Positions 11,800-23,300 of a stretch of 64,000 nt of DNA are shown here, piece by piece. The stretch's first letter is position 1, and each line of letters starts with the position of its first letter. The stretch covers positions 116,185-180,184 of the forward strand of contig JAUIRK010000266.1 of assembly GCA_030549495.1 (NCBI GenBank), written 5' to 3'. The notes below the pieces were generated by a model that worked only from the letters and a program-made list of their open reading frames with translations, did not search any database and was not told the DNA's origin. The stretch comes from Nectonema munidae (lineage: Eukaryota; Nematomorpha; Nectonematoida; Nectonematidae). The position numbers were made by a program, and so were the translations under genes.

Positions 11800-12500
11800 T
11801 TGTCCTATGACACAGCTTTGAAAAAGTAGGGATAAACGTGAACTTTGAAGAGATGAAACAATGATTTGAAATAGGAATGGAAATTAGATGCTTAAAATCA
11901 AGGATATTCATGAAAAAGAGCTAAAACATGGGAAACACTTTAAGTATCTTGGCTCTTTAATTGTAGTGGATGGAGACTGAAAAAGAGATAAAAGCAAGAA
12001 TAAACTTCTTTTGGAACAAGTGGAAAGAAGATAAACTAGTAAACAAATAATAATTAAATTGAAGGCTAAAATTTACACACCAATCATTAGATCCTTGATG
12101 ACAATGGAGCTAAATGTTGGAGTTTGAAGAAAAAAGATGAAAGGAAGAATGTATCGTCTAAAATGGGTTTATTATGAAAGAAATTAAGAGTGTCAGGACA
12201 AAATTAGCAATGAAGCGATAAGAAGTACCTTTAAAACTAATGTGATACGTTTGATTGAACGAAGCAAAAATCACTGATATGAGAAAAGAGAAGAGCGATG
12301 CTTTGCGCACAATAATGGAACATTCTTTTATTGGGAAGAGAAGAAGAGGTCGACCTTCCGAAAATTCAAAGGCAAAATGAACGAAAAACCGAAGAAAATT
12401 GGTCTAATGGAATATGTGCGGAAGATAGGAAAAATCAAGACTTGGGATCATTCCTCAGACTCTCAATTTGGGGATATTATGCTAAGAAGAAGAAAAGTCG
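11800..12500 (+). mobile_element. LINE relic, reverse transcriptase C-terminal region
   Basis: Broken + strand frames give FKYLGSLIVVDGD, then KEIKARINFFWNKWK, KAKIYTPIIRSLMT and a late basic segment ending MNEKPKKIGLMEYVRKI. This order (Y-L-G-S followed by an acidic pair, then I-x-R-I and K-x-x-IY-x-x-IIR) is the standard C-terminal thumb region and tail of many LINE reverse transcriptases. Several stops and frame changes break it, and the catalytic YxDD region upstream is absent. It is a 5'-truncated, old copy. Confidence 0.7.
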
Positions 12501-12640
12501 AACAAAATAACAAATTATCTTAATTAAAATCCACAGTATGCACACTTGTCTGTCTACCCACCATTAGGAATTAAAGTTTATTGCAGATTATTTTTTATTA
12601 TTAAATTCGAATCCATATCCATGACAAATTTTATTTAGTT

Positions 12641-12915
12641 TTTTTTCCTCCCTCCCTCCCTCCCCCCCCCCCCCCCCCCCCCCCCCCCTCCCTCCCTCCC
12701 TCCCTCCCTCCCTCCCTCCCTCCCTCCCTCCCTCCCTCCCTCCCTCCCTCCCTCCCTCCCTCCCTCCCTCCCTCCCTCCCTCCCTCCCTCCCTCCCTCCC
12801 TCCCTCCCTCCCTCCCTCCCTCCCTCCCTCCCTCCCTCCCTCCCCCCCCTCCCCTCTCCCTCCCTCCCTCCCTCCCCTCCCTCCCTCCCTCCCTTCCCTC
12901 CCTCCCTCCCTCCTC
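12641..12915. repeat. (TCCC)n tract with a 25-base C run
   Basis: About 270 bp of nearly pure polypyrimidine on the + strand: mostly TCCC units, with a run of C at about 12,664-12,688 and small phase slips near 12,840-12,900. The - strand is GGGA repeats, a sequence type able to form G-quadruplexes and triplexes. The open frame it creates (REGG repeats) is not a gene. Confidence 0.97.
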
Positions 12916-13600
12916 TTTTGTAAGGAAGTGAATGTGGTTGCTCTGTTTGCAACTTTTGCACTTGTTGCGTGCTATAAAATATCAATTAATTTGTACACAC
13001 TCACATCATCAATCTTCAAGCTTTATATATTCTCTCTTTGAGCACAGATTTAGTTTCAGATTTAGTTTCCCTTTTCTCTCCTCTCTCTATCTCGGTGTAT
13101 GTAAGTGTGGTGTATTCGCTCCTACACTACGTGAACACACAAGCTTTAGTGATATTGTATTTCTATTATTATTATTTACTTTGTTGTTGTGGTGAATTGT
13201 TTTTGTGTACTAAAATGCCTTATATTCTTTAAGTTTCCTTACACGCATACTCTTCTTTTCAATTACTTATTTTGATTATCGATCATCATTTTACATGGTT
13301 ATAATACAGCTTCATCATCATCCCTTCATCAATATTAAACTGAACATCATCATTCAGATGATCACATTATAATCATAAACATCATCATGATCCATTACAC
13401 GGCTGCTCATAGTTGGGCTAATCGCTAATTTCTCTGCGAAAATAAGATTCTGATGGACAAGAATATATTGGGCGTGACACATATATTATAAGTAAAGTTA
13501 GAATAATCTCAACAATAATATGAATATTCTCTATATTTTTTAAGTATGATTTGATATTTTTTCTTTCCATTGATTTAAAATTTTATTTGTTATTTTTCTG
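12916..13600. other. Non-coding stretch with TCATCA-rich patches
   Basis: Imperfect CATCAT/TCATCA triplets recur at about 13,275-13,395. No gene is seen. Confidence 0.55.
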
Positions 13601-13815
13601 GCGTAATCAGATCAATTCAGCCTCATAACATTTCGGCCCCAACACACTACTACTCAAAAGGCCGAATTGTCTAAACCTTTCTGACGATATGGTGCGATTT
13701 AGAAAGTATTAGAAGTGTTTCTTTTTTGGGAGCGATGGAAACATAGGCTGAGAAACACTTTAATACTTTCAAGCATTGGTTTACGAAAATTAATCGTCTG
13801 ATTACACTATGTAAC
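13600..13815. mobile_element. Hairpin MITE of about 215 bp
   Basis: The left end GCGTAATCAGATCAATTC is mirrored by the right end AATTAATCGTCTGATTACAC. Inside, AGAAAGTATTAGAAGTGTTTC is mirrored by AGAAACACTTTAATACTTTC, so most of the unit can fold on itself. No coding potential. The family is not identified. Confidence 0.65.
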
Positions 13816-14158
13816 AAATTTTTTTTTGTTCCCAACTTTTAGTTGTTTTTTTTAATTGTTTAGTTTTATTAGCTTGTAAAAAAATAAATATTTAAATAAA
13901 AATTTTGGGTTTGAGAAAATTACAAGATATTTTACACATATTTTTTATATACTTATTTTTTTCCATTTAATCAATTAGTTGTATGGCACTCATTTATGTC
14001 TTATTTTTAAATAAGTAAAATAAATTTAATTTTTATATTAAATTCTCTTGTCAATTTTTTTGTGATATATTGTATATTATAATTCCTTGCGTGTTTTTAC
14101 CATGTTTTCACATTTTTATTTAGATTAAATTTTTTAAACAATTCCAACTCGTTATAAA

Positions 14159-14905
14159 ATGAATTCAAGAGCATGTAAGGATAAAACAGATTCTTTTTGT
14201 TTTATATGTGGTGATTTCATAGCAAAAAGAGGAAAAAAGTTTCACTTAAAGTCTTCTTTAAAAGTCTGCGAAGCCTACTATAAATATTTTGGAATTCACG
14301 TGGCGGATCAGAATAAACCTTGGGCTCCACATTATTGTTGTCAAAATTGTAAGAAAACTCCTGAAGGCTGGCTTCGTGGTGAAAGTAGATCCATGAAATT
14401 CTCTTTTCCTCGTGTATGGTTTGAACCAACAGATCACTCAACAAACTGTTTTTTTTGTTTGGTGGATGTGAGTAAAAAACGAAGAGGAAAAAAACCAACA
14501 GCAATAGAGTATCCAGACATACCATCATCACGAGCATCTATTCCACATTGCTCTCAGTATCCTGTACCGATATTGAATAAATCTTATCAAGAAAAAAATG
14601 ACGACGATAGCGAAGAACTAACGAGTTTAGAAGATGACGAATATATACCTGATAAAAACGATAAAACGCCATATTTTCCAAATCAGAATGAAATAAATGA
14701 CTTGATAAATGACATTGGTCTTACTAAAACAAATGCAGAAATATTTCTTTCTAGAATGAAGCAATGGAATTTAGTCAAAGAACAAGTTCGGATCACAAGC
14801 CAACGATCTAGACATAAGCCTTTTTCTGATTTTTATACAATTAAAAATGATCTTTGTTTTTGTCATGATGTAAGAGGACTTTTTTTCGATTGGCGTAAAT
14901 TTTGA
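14159..14905 (+). pseudogene. N-terminal part of an uncharacterised, transposon-associated protein family
   Basis: A 248-codon frame from an ATG at 14,159. It opens with SFCFICGDFI, then has KPWAPHYCCQNCKKTPEGWL and, near residue 95, NCFFCLVDVSKK. These paired cysteines look like zinc-binding ribbons. A tryptophan-rich WLRG...FPRVWFEP segment lies between them, and an acidic linker (DDSEELTSLEDDEYIPD) follows. From recall this layout belongs to a widespread arthropod and cnidarian family of multi-copy proteins without assigned function; the repetitive occurrence suggests a mobile element. The frame closes at 14,905, but sequence of the same family continues downstream, so this copy is broken. 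Terminal repeats were not found. Confidence 0.65.
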
Positions 14906-15790
14906 TTGCTATGAATGGAGACTTTTTATAGACAGTTCCCACTACAAGTTTGAAAACAGTTTTTCTTCATAATCAAAACAAACTCCCAACGATACTTCTA
15001 ACTCATTCTGTATACCTAAAAGAAGATTATTATAGTATCAAAATTCTTTTAGAATCATTACAATATCATAAGTACAATTGGGAAATCATTAGCGATTTTA
15101 AGATAATTGCGTTCCTTTCTGGATTACAAGGCGGGTTTATAAAGTACCAGTGCTTTCCTTGTCTTTGGGACAGCAGGGCTACTACTGACCACTATAAAAA
15201 AAGTTTTGGGAACAAAGAGAAACTTTTGTTGTGGGTCAAAGAAACATCATGTGGAATCCATTAATTGATCCTAAAAATGTTTTGATGCCTCCTCTTCACA
15301 TCAAATTAGGCTTAATGAAGTAGTTTGTGAAGGCTTTAAGTCAAAGTTCACTAGCTTTTAAGTATCTACTTAATTTTTTCCCCAAACTATCTGAAGCAAA
15401 AATTAAAGGTGGTATTTTTATTGGACCACAAATTAAGAGGATTTTAATTTCGATGATTTTTCAAATCTTCTTACAGAAACAGAAAAAGAGGCTTGGTTTT
15501 GCATGAAAGCTGTTGAAGGTTTTTTGGGTAAACCAAGAGCAGAAAATTACCAAGCTGTAGAATGTCATTAAAAATGCACAGGTTGAATTCTCATTTGCAA
15601 AGATTTAAAAACAACATGAGTTTCTTTTCTGAAGAACAAGGAGAGAGATTTCATCAAGATTTAAAAGAGATTGAATGAAGATATCAGGGTCATTGTGATA
15701 AAAATATGATGGGAGAGTATACATGGAGTTTAGGCAGAGAATCAAATTTGAAATATAGAAGAAAAACTAGAAAATTAACATATTTTTGAA
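14906..15790 (+). pseudogene. C-terminal continuation of the same uncharacterised family, broken
   Basis: Right after the previous frame comes LPTILLTHSVYLKEDYYSIK, then KIIAFLSGLQGGFIKYQCFP and CLWDSRATTDHYKK (14,950-15,264). Further short frames follow, with FFSEEQGERFHQDLKEIE and NMMGEYTWSL near 15,630-15,730. These fit the recalled C-terminal half of the family in the right order, so the region is one element copy broken in several places. The conserved acidic and histidine residues (GERFHQD) hint at an enzyme-like or transposase-like fold, but no reaction is assigned. Confidence 0.65.
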
Positions 15791-16269
15791 TTTTTTTAAA
15801 GTTTTAATAAAAATTACTTTTTTTATATAATGAAATATATAACACTATTATATATATAAATAATGAAATAATTTTTAAAATATTATTTATCAAAAAGGTA
15901 AAAATAGCTATCAAAAATCGATGTTCTGATCCTAAACCCGAAATTTAGCTTTAAAAGTTAAGTTTTTTAGAATTAGTATAACATACGAAAATAGGAAAAC
16001 ACCATTAGAACCTGGAAACAAAAATTGTGTTACATTGTGTTATCTTTTTCAATGAGTTTTTATATAACTTGAGTGAACAATTTTTATTCTTATGGACGCC
16101 CGTGCCAGATTGGACCTGAATGGTTTAAAACATTTTTGTTCTATGCTTCCAGGACATTTTAAACAATCACCATTTAATGTTAATGTGTGAAGGATTACAA
16201 ATAATTTTAAATGCTGCATAAAATTTTTTTTGCCTAGAGCCATTTTTTCATTATAAGTTATTGTGATTG
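15791..16269. other. AT-rich non-coding stretch
   Basis: Nothing recognised. Confidence 0.55.
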
Positions 16270-16970
16270 TCTTGAATTTTGGCCGTTTTTGTTGATTTTA
16301 TATATCAAAAATTATAACAAATATGCAACGTTTTATTAAAAAATTAAGCATAAAAAATCTCATTCATTTATAAAATGAAATTAGAAAAATATAATTTATA
16401 TAAATATAAATTTCATAAAATACAAAAGGTTAATTATTTGAAAGAAAGTGCTTCCATAGAGACACATGACACCGTTAGATTGCTTTTATTGTTTCAAGAT
16501 TAATTATCCTTCAGGGAGACAAAAATATAATTGTATAATTTTCTTTTTGTGTGTATGTGCATCACCGGTTAACATGCAAGCCAGTATTATATTTTCACAG
16601 GCATAAATTAACCTGTATAAAAGGTATGTCCTTTTGTATGTATGTAGACTATATAGTGATACGAGTCGTCTATGTCATGTAGCAATCTTGCAGAATTTAC
16701 GAAGGCCTATATGAGACTATTCGCCTGCGTTAGGATCAGATTGTGACTTTCATCGGTCATTTTTGTCAAGACTTTGCTATGATTGGTGCAAAATTTAGAA
16801 GTTTTTTATGCAATTTTTCTAATTCACGCCAATAAAAGAGTATTTCGGATGATTATATTTGTGTATCCTTTCAATCCTAAAAAAAAATTTGTCTAGCGAA
16901 AAGCGTAGGGATAATTTTTGAAGTATTTGGCTAAATAAGAGTGTGTAGTGGTGCCGCTACTTTTCAAAGC
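16270..16970. repeat. Dispersed repeat, copy 1 of 2
   Basis: This roughly 650-700 bp block matches 29,012-29,605 in the same orientation. Shared landmarks include AGAGACACATGA, GACAAAAATATAATTGTA, TGATACGAGTCGTCTA and ATGATTGGTGCAAA in the same order. Divergence is high (old). No coding frame or terminal repeats were found, so the class is unknown. Confidence 0.7.
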
Positions 16971-17235
16971 TTTTGGGAAAATACTGTTAACCCATGCCTA
17001 TAATTAAAGTAATTAATCAATGAAAGATGGACAAGCGTAAGAAAAATCGTGTCCAGTACCAAATATACTCTTTCACTTTTGTGAGTTTGGACGTTACGTA
17101 TCACCATTTTCAGGTTTAGCATCTTATGGAATGTTAAGTCAGTGTTATTTGTTTGAAAGTTCTTGATAATAACTCCTATTACTCAATGATTTTAGAAGTA
17201 CCTTCTTAATATCTTTTTATTTGTTTCAATATTAG

Positions 17236-17366
17236 GATAAACAGTTGCGACACAACAACGAACATGATCACCTGCCAAAATCCAAGAAGGAAACCTTTAT
17301 GGTAGATGGTGGAGGTGGTGTGGAATCATCGATCGCCATTTATGAGTCCTTCAGGATTTCTCTCAA
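17236..17366 (+). CDS. DNAJC16: DNAJC16 exon: linker between J domain and thioredoxin-like domain
   Basis: Acceptor ATATTAG ends at 17,235 and donor AA|GTATAG follows 17,366. It enters in phase 0 and leaves with two bases of a codon. It encodes DKQLRHNNEHDHLPKSKKE, then VDGGGGVESSIAIYESFRIS. The low-complexity polar start and the glycine run fit the flexible region after the J domain. The final YESFRISLK joins in frame to the next exon and aligns with the same point of the human protein. The part upstream of the glycines is poorly conserved, so the 5' border is less sure than the 3' border. Confidence 0.78.
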
Positions 17367-20300
17367 GTATAGTGATTTTTTCATTGTATATCCTTCATTA
17401 ACCCATCTTGTGCATTTTTGGAAAATCCTTCAATTTTAAAATTTTTGCAAAACTTGAAATAATTAATCAATTTTTTTTATATTTTTTAAAGTTTTCACTT
17501 AGTTTCAAAGAATTTTTTAGGGTGTCGGTTGTGTGTGAGGTATTGAGGGGGGGGGCTGTTTAGAGAGGAAATCATTATGTTGAATAGGTGTTTGCGCCGA
17601 TTTTAGTGGTTTAAGAGCTCTGTGGAGAAGTTTTGGTGGTCATCGTTTGTGTAGTTCATATCTTTACTGAGTGGTATGTAAATAGTAGCTTAGCTATGTA
17701 GCAGGGGTTGTTGAGTATGATTTGAATGATTTGATCTGTGAATGTATTTGTATATTCTTGTGTGAGTGCTGTTTACTTGGTGTTTTCGTGGATCTATGTT
17801 ATTAGGCCCTCACCTATTGAATCGCTGTTTTACTCGGTTCTTATGTGCGAGGTCTTTTGGAGTTTGGGTTGAGTTTAGTTTTTTGAATAGTTACATCTTG
17901 GGATTGAATTGGTTTGTGAGGGGTGTGTTAATTCTGTGATTTTGTTTGAGATGCCGTTTAGTCTAATTTGTAGTATTTTAAATGTGTTATTCGGACATTT
18001 TTATATTTTAGAATTCAATAATTCTTTTACTATTCATTTAAAGCAAATATATGTGCTTTTCAAAAGTGAAGCAAAAAATGATGAAAGCAATTGAGATAAT
18101 ATTGATGTGTTTGACAAGCACTTATACATGTTGAATATGTTTGAGATTTATCATAACTATAAGAAAATATTTCATACATGTAGAACTGTTCACTGTCCGG
18201 TTAAAACGAGTCCCAGTGTTTCTGTTTTGTCTGCTCCTTAATTTTTTAGTCCGCTCCGATCATATAAATACATGTGATAGGTGATAGCTTTCAAATATTT
18301 ACAATATAAAATTATAGAAAATAATTATGAAGTCAAATGAATTAATTAAAGAAACAATATACATTTTCCACCACTAAATATTGATGACGTTAATTTATAT
18401 GTAAACCATTAATAAAATGTAGTATCTTGTTAAAATTAAAAATCCAAATCAAAGAACATTTCATTTACAAAGTATTTGTATTATCTTTTAAAAAACTATA
18501 ACTGTTCAAACGCTCATGTGTACATTTTTTACACCAAAATGTTTTGAGGGTTAAATTTATAATATTGGTAAAATATCAAAAATTTTAATTCATATAATCA
18601 TTTTTCTTAACTCAATCAAAGAAGAAAAATCACAAAATGTTAAAAATAGAGCCCATAACTTTTCTTAAAAACATACCTCTTTATTTTTTAGTATTTTAAT
18701 ATTAAAAAAACTCAATATAGGGATGATTCAAATGCTTATTAGTATTTCTAAATTCGATTCAAAACAGACTTGGCATATATCTTACGCTGAGTTTTTAAAT
18801 TACTCTTAATTTATGAGTCGATTAAGTTCTCCTTTGAATATTTATTTCTTGTAAGCTCTCTATATCTGATTATTGCGCCTTTTTTGCTTGCCTTAAACTA
18901 GATCAAATTTTCATCATATATATCATTTGCTAATTTTTAGAGAATTTGAGGAAGAAGTAATTGAAGATAGTTATAAATCTCCTTACCTTATCATCGCGTA
19001 TTCTGACTGGTGCTACTCCTGTGAACATTATGAGCCTTTGATCGAAGAATTATTCCAAGATTTCCAATATAAAGGCATGCTAGTCTCTTTATTCATCATA
19101 TCTTGCATATTGAATCAAGAATCTTTTAAAAGCGTGATTATCCCTTGATCGTTTTAGATCTATATTAGTTAAAAACATTCTGGATTATCTTTAATGATCC
19201 TTGGTTATTCTAGAAAAACATTTTTTGAATTTCTTGTATTTCATACTAAATAATACTTTCTCTAACTTCGTGCAATTTTTTTTTTATTTAGGTATTTATT
19301 ATTTGAAACAAGAAAAAAACAATATGTTTATATGTTCTATAATATAATAAATCCTTAAACATTATAAGCTTGCAAATTTGTTAAAATGAGGATAATAATT
19401 TAAGTATACAATTTTTACAAAGTAGCGATTACATGTGATGAACAATTAAATAAAAAATTAAATAAATTAGAAATATTAACGTGAAAGTAAAAAGCAGCAT
19501 TAAATGAGAATTGTGAGAATTTGAGTAAAGTTTGACTAGAAGAAAAGTAAAATAGGAGTGAGAAGAAATCAAGAATGCGTGACTGGATTGGTTCTAAACA
19601 AAAAAGAAAAGCAAAACCACCCAAAATAATAGGAACAAACGAAAATCAATAAATCATTATATCAAACGGAAATTGATCAGCTAATCCAATCCACATAAGT
19701 GTGTTTTAAGTTTTTTTTTAAGGATTTTATATTTTGTAAATATCTTATGTGCAAAGTTAAACAATTCCAATAAGTTTTTTTTAATATTTTTACATTCTCC
19801 TTTACTCCAATTTAAAAAGATTATTCACTCTTTTTTCGAATTATCTTTTTGTAATTGTGTTCGCATCACTACCTTTTAGCTCGACAAATCATCATTATCA
19901 TTCCATCTTAACGGTCATGATTGATCCTAGCAACCTGGAGTAGGCCGGTTCACCAAAGATGACAATTAAATAAATTGATTCAAGTAATCTTGACTTTGCG
20001 TCTCCAATATAACCTCTCTCTTTCATCACGAAGTTTAAGCCCTAAACATTTCATATCCTTCTTAATATTTTCCATCCACGTTAGTTTAGTTCTACCTTTT
20101 TCTCTTCTAAGGAAATTTAATTCTAAAGGATCGTTTAAAAGCTCGCCACTATTTCTTCTGGAAGCATGCATGTCCAGCCCACCTGAGTCTTTGCGTTTTT
20201 TAACTTCGTTGATATCAATCACGCCTGTCAAATTTCTAACTTTTTCATTACTTACTTTATCTTTCAAAGTTAGTCCAAAGTTAATTGATCTTAAAAAATA

Positions 20301-23300
20301 GTTTAAAGAGAACACAATCATTCATATATGATAGAGGCAAAGCAAAAAAAACTCATAATTCTTCATGTCCGCTATTATTTTTACACTCATCTATTAGGAT
20401 TGAGTTCATTCCCGATTCTTCAATTTCCTTTCTAATCACGTGAATAACGCCTTGGGTTAGAACAAATAAACATTGTATTTCTCTGAAAGTAGGATTTATA
20501 GCTATCACGAGCTCAGGGGTGCACATCCTCATAATTATTGGGGGAGGGGGTGATTTTTTTTGCAATTTTCAAAATTACTGGTCTAAAAATACTACAGGAG
20601 ACTAAATATTCAAGCAATCCTTTAAAATACAGTGTATTCAACGCATACCTAAATTTATAAGACTACTTTATATTTTTTTACAAAATTGGCGAAATTTAAA
20701 TACTAGACTTCCAGCGAAAATTTTTTAATTTAATTTCCCTATCGCATATACACTTGTTTAAAAAATACAAAATTGTTGGAGGGGGGGGGGGGGATAGGCT
20801 TTTCATTTGAAAATGAAGTAGTCTATCAGGCACACTACAGGAATTGATGAAAGGATATTTGATTGATAGAGAAAACAACTGAAAACAAATAACTGAAGGT
20901 TGGAAAGTTTTATATGAGTGAATGTAGCCGGAAATTTGATTACCGACTGACTACACCTATTCGGTGTAAATAAGCCAAAAGACCAATTTTATTTACAAAA
21001 CAAGGTATTTCTTTATCCTATTTGTGACCAGCTATTCATATGAGAGATACATCAACATTTTTCCTCAAAAACTTTTATACTTTAAGAATTTAGTTAAAAT
21101 TGAAAGTTTCGTTTTCTGATGATTATGCGAATCTTTTGGATTTTATAAATAAATTTTTGTTTGTTTTTCAGTTCCTAAGCATCGCGTTTAATTTTTGTAT
21201 AAAAATCGAAGACATATTTAAATTACAAATTAACTCGTAGAACTCCTTTTTCTACACATTTAGATTATATACCATCTTTCGAGTATTTAATTTTTTTTGT
21301 ATCAAAATTTAGAATCACTTTAGTTTGATTGATCACATTAGTTCAGGTAGCACATATGAATCGCTGGTCATGGCTAGCTATTTCACTATTACTTTTCTAT
21401 TTCTTTTGGCTTATTTACCTCAATAGGTGTGGTTAGTGGGGAAAATTTTCCAAAATCAACAATACTGGGAATTGAATAACCGAAATCAACATACCTGTCA
21501 CCAGTGGCGGATCCAGCAATTGATCACAAAGGGGGCCATTTCAACATATTTATTCCTTAATTTTTGAGTGATTTTGCTTTTTTTTAATTTGGTAATACTT
21601 ATAATAATAACTTCTTATCATACAATATGTTAGTTATTATAATATGTGCAAATCAAATCATGCATAATTTTAATTTATATTAAATAATTAAATTAATTAT
21701 TAAAATTGAAAAATATATTTTTATACATGTCAAAATCAAATGGTAAAATCAAAAGACATATAGAGAATTAGATCTACATAGGGATTTTTCTCTGCTCAAG
21801 AACAAAAAGTTCAATTATTTTTTCTGTTACCTCTGTGGAGTCAAAATCACGATAGATGTAGGCTAGAGCTAATCCATTGAGACGGTCTGCTCCCATAGTT
21901 GTTCGAAGATATGTCTTTAAGTATTTAAGAACTGAAAATGTTCGCTCAGCAGTAGCTGATGAGACTGACAAAGTAGCAAAAATAGTTAAAAGTAAATGGA
22001 TGTTGGGATAATATGATGTATTGCATAAATTTAATGCTGAGATGCAATCATGAGAATAATCAGGAGCTGATTTACAAAAGGTTTTCCACGTTTCAAATTC
22101 CAGTTCAACTTCATCTAAAGAGCAGTTTAACATTCCGCAATATTGAATAATTCCTTCTTTAACTGAACTAAAATCCAAATTTTTGGCAAATTGCGGTAGT
22201 AACCTAGAAAGAAGAAAATAAGTTGAATGATGACTCAAAAAACGATCATCAATTTGACTAATTATGCCATCTAAAAATGGCAAATAAATAGAACGGCGAT
22301 AGTTCTCTAATGAGGAGGTTACTGGAATATTATGGATTTTCATTTGGCGTCCAACTCTTTTGGGAACGGACAAAGGTTCGTCACCGTATAAATCTTGAGC
22401 TTTCTGAAATAATTTTTGAAAATATAGTTCATTGCTTGTCCATTCCTGTAGCTGCTCTTTGATTATGCAGACATGGTTAATGGCTGAAAATAAATCATTT
22501 GATACTGACTGCAAAGCAACAGACAGCTTCTTAGTTATTGCCATCAGATCGTTCATTATAGTCAATGATATAACAAACTTTGGTTTAGTTAAAGAGGTAA
22601 ACAAACTGTACGCATCTGTAGATGATAGAGAGGTTTCCTGACGCATGCCTTCTAAAATCTCCAGTACAACAGAATATAAAGTATATGCTGTGTGAATTGC
22701 TTCTTGCTTTTCCACCCAACGTGTTTGGCATGGAACTTTGAGTCTATATTTTGATGAAACGACACTGGCTGACTTGAGAGCTTATTCCAATGCTTTTGTT
22801 CTTAAAGCACTCCTAGTGAAGAACCTGGCTAAGCTGCCCACAATTCCAAATGCATTTGTGATCTCAGGGATATTTGAAGCTTTCACAAGAGTTAAATTGA
22901 GAGAATGTGCAGCGCAATGCACGTAAATTGCTTGATTTCCACAAAGTCGTTTCATTTCGGCTTGAACTCCATTAAAAGCTCCACTCATTGATGCAGCACC
23001 ATCATAACCTTGTCCCATGAGGCAAGTTGGATCAAGACCAGCACGTTTAAGCACACTAAGTATTTCATTTGCAAGTGCTACTCCACTCAATGAATCCGGA
23101 TTCATAAACTCCAAAAAACGATCCATAATCAAATGATCCTTTATGTAACGCACGCTGACGGAAAGCTGAGTGAGACCGATCAGTTGTCTCATCAGCGATA
23201 ACAGAGAAAAACCTTGATTTACAAACATCATCAAATATTTTCCTGCCAATCACTGTTGCTAGAAATCTAAGTCATCAGTAAGTGACAATTCATTCATCAT

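Noticed and set aside
12635-12985. 116-codon - strand frame of REGG repeats
   Set aside because: It is only the translation of the TCCC microsatellite; there is no coding signal outside the repeat.
1-17235. J-domain exon of DNAJC16 (HPD motif)
   Set aside because: I looked for HPDK- and DPYxVLG-like sequence on the + strand and found none, so the 5' exons are left as not located.
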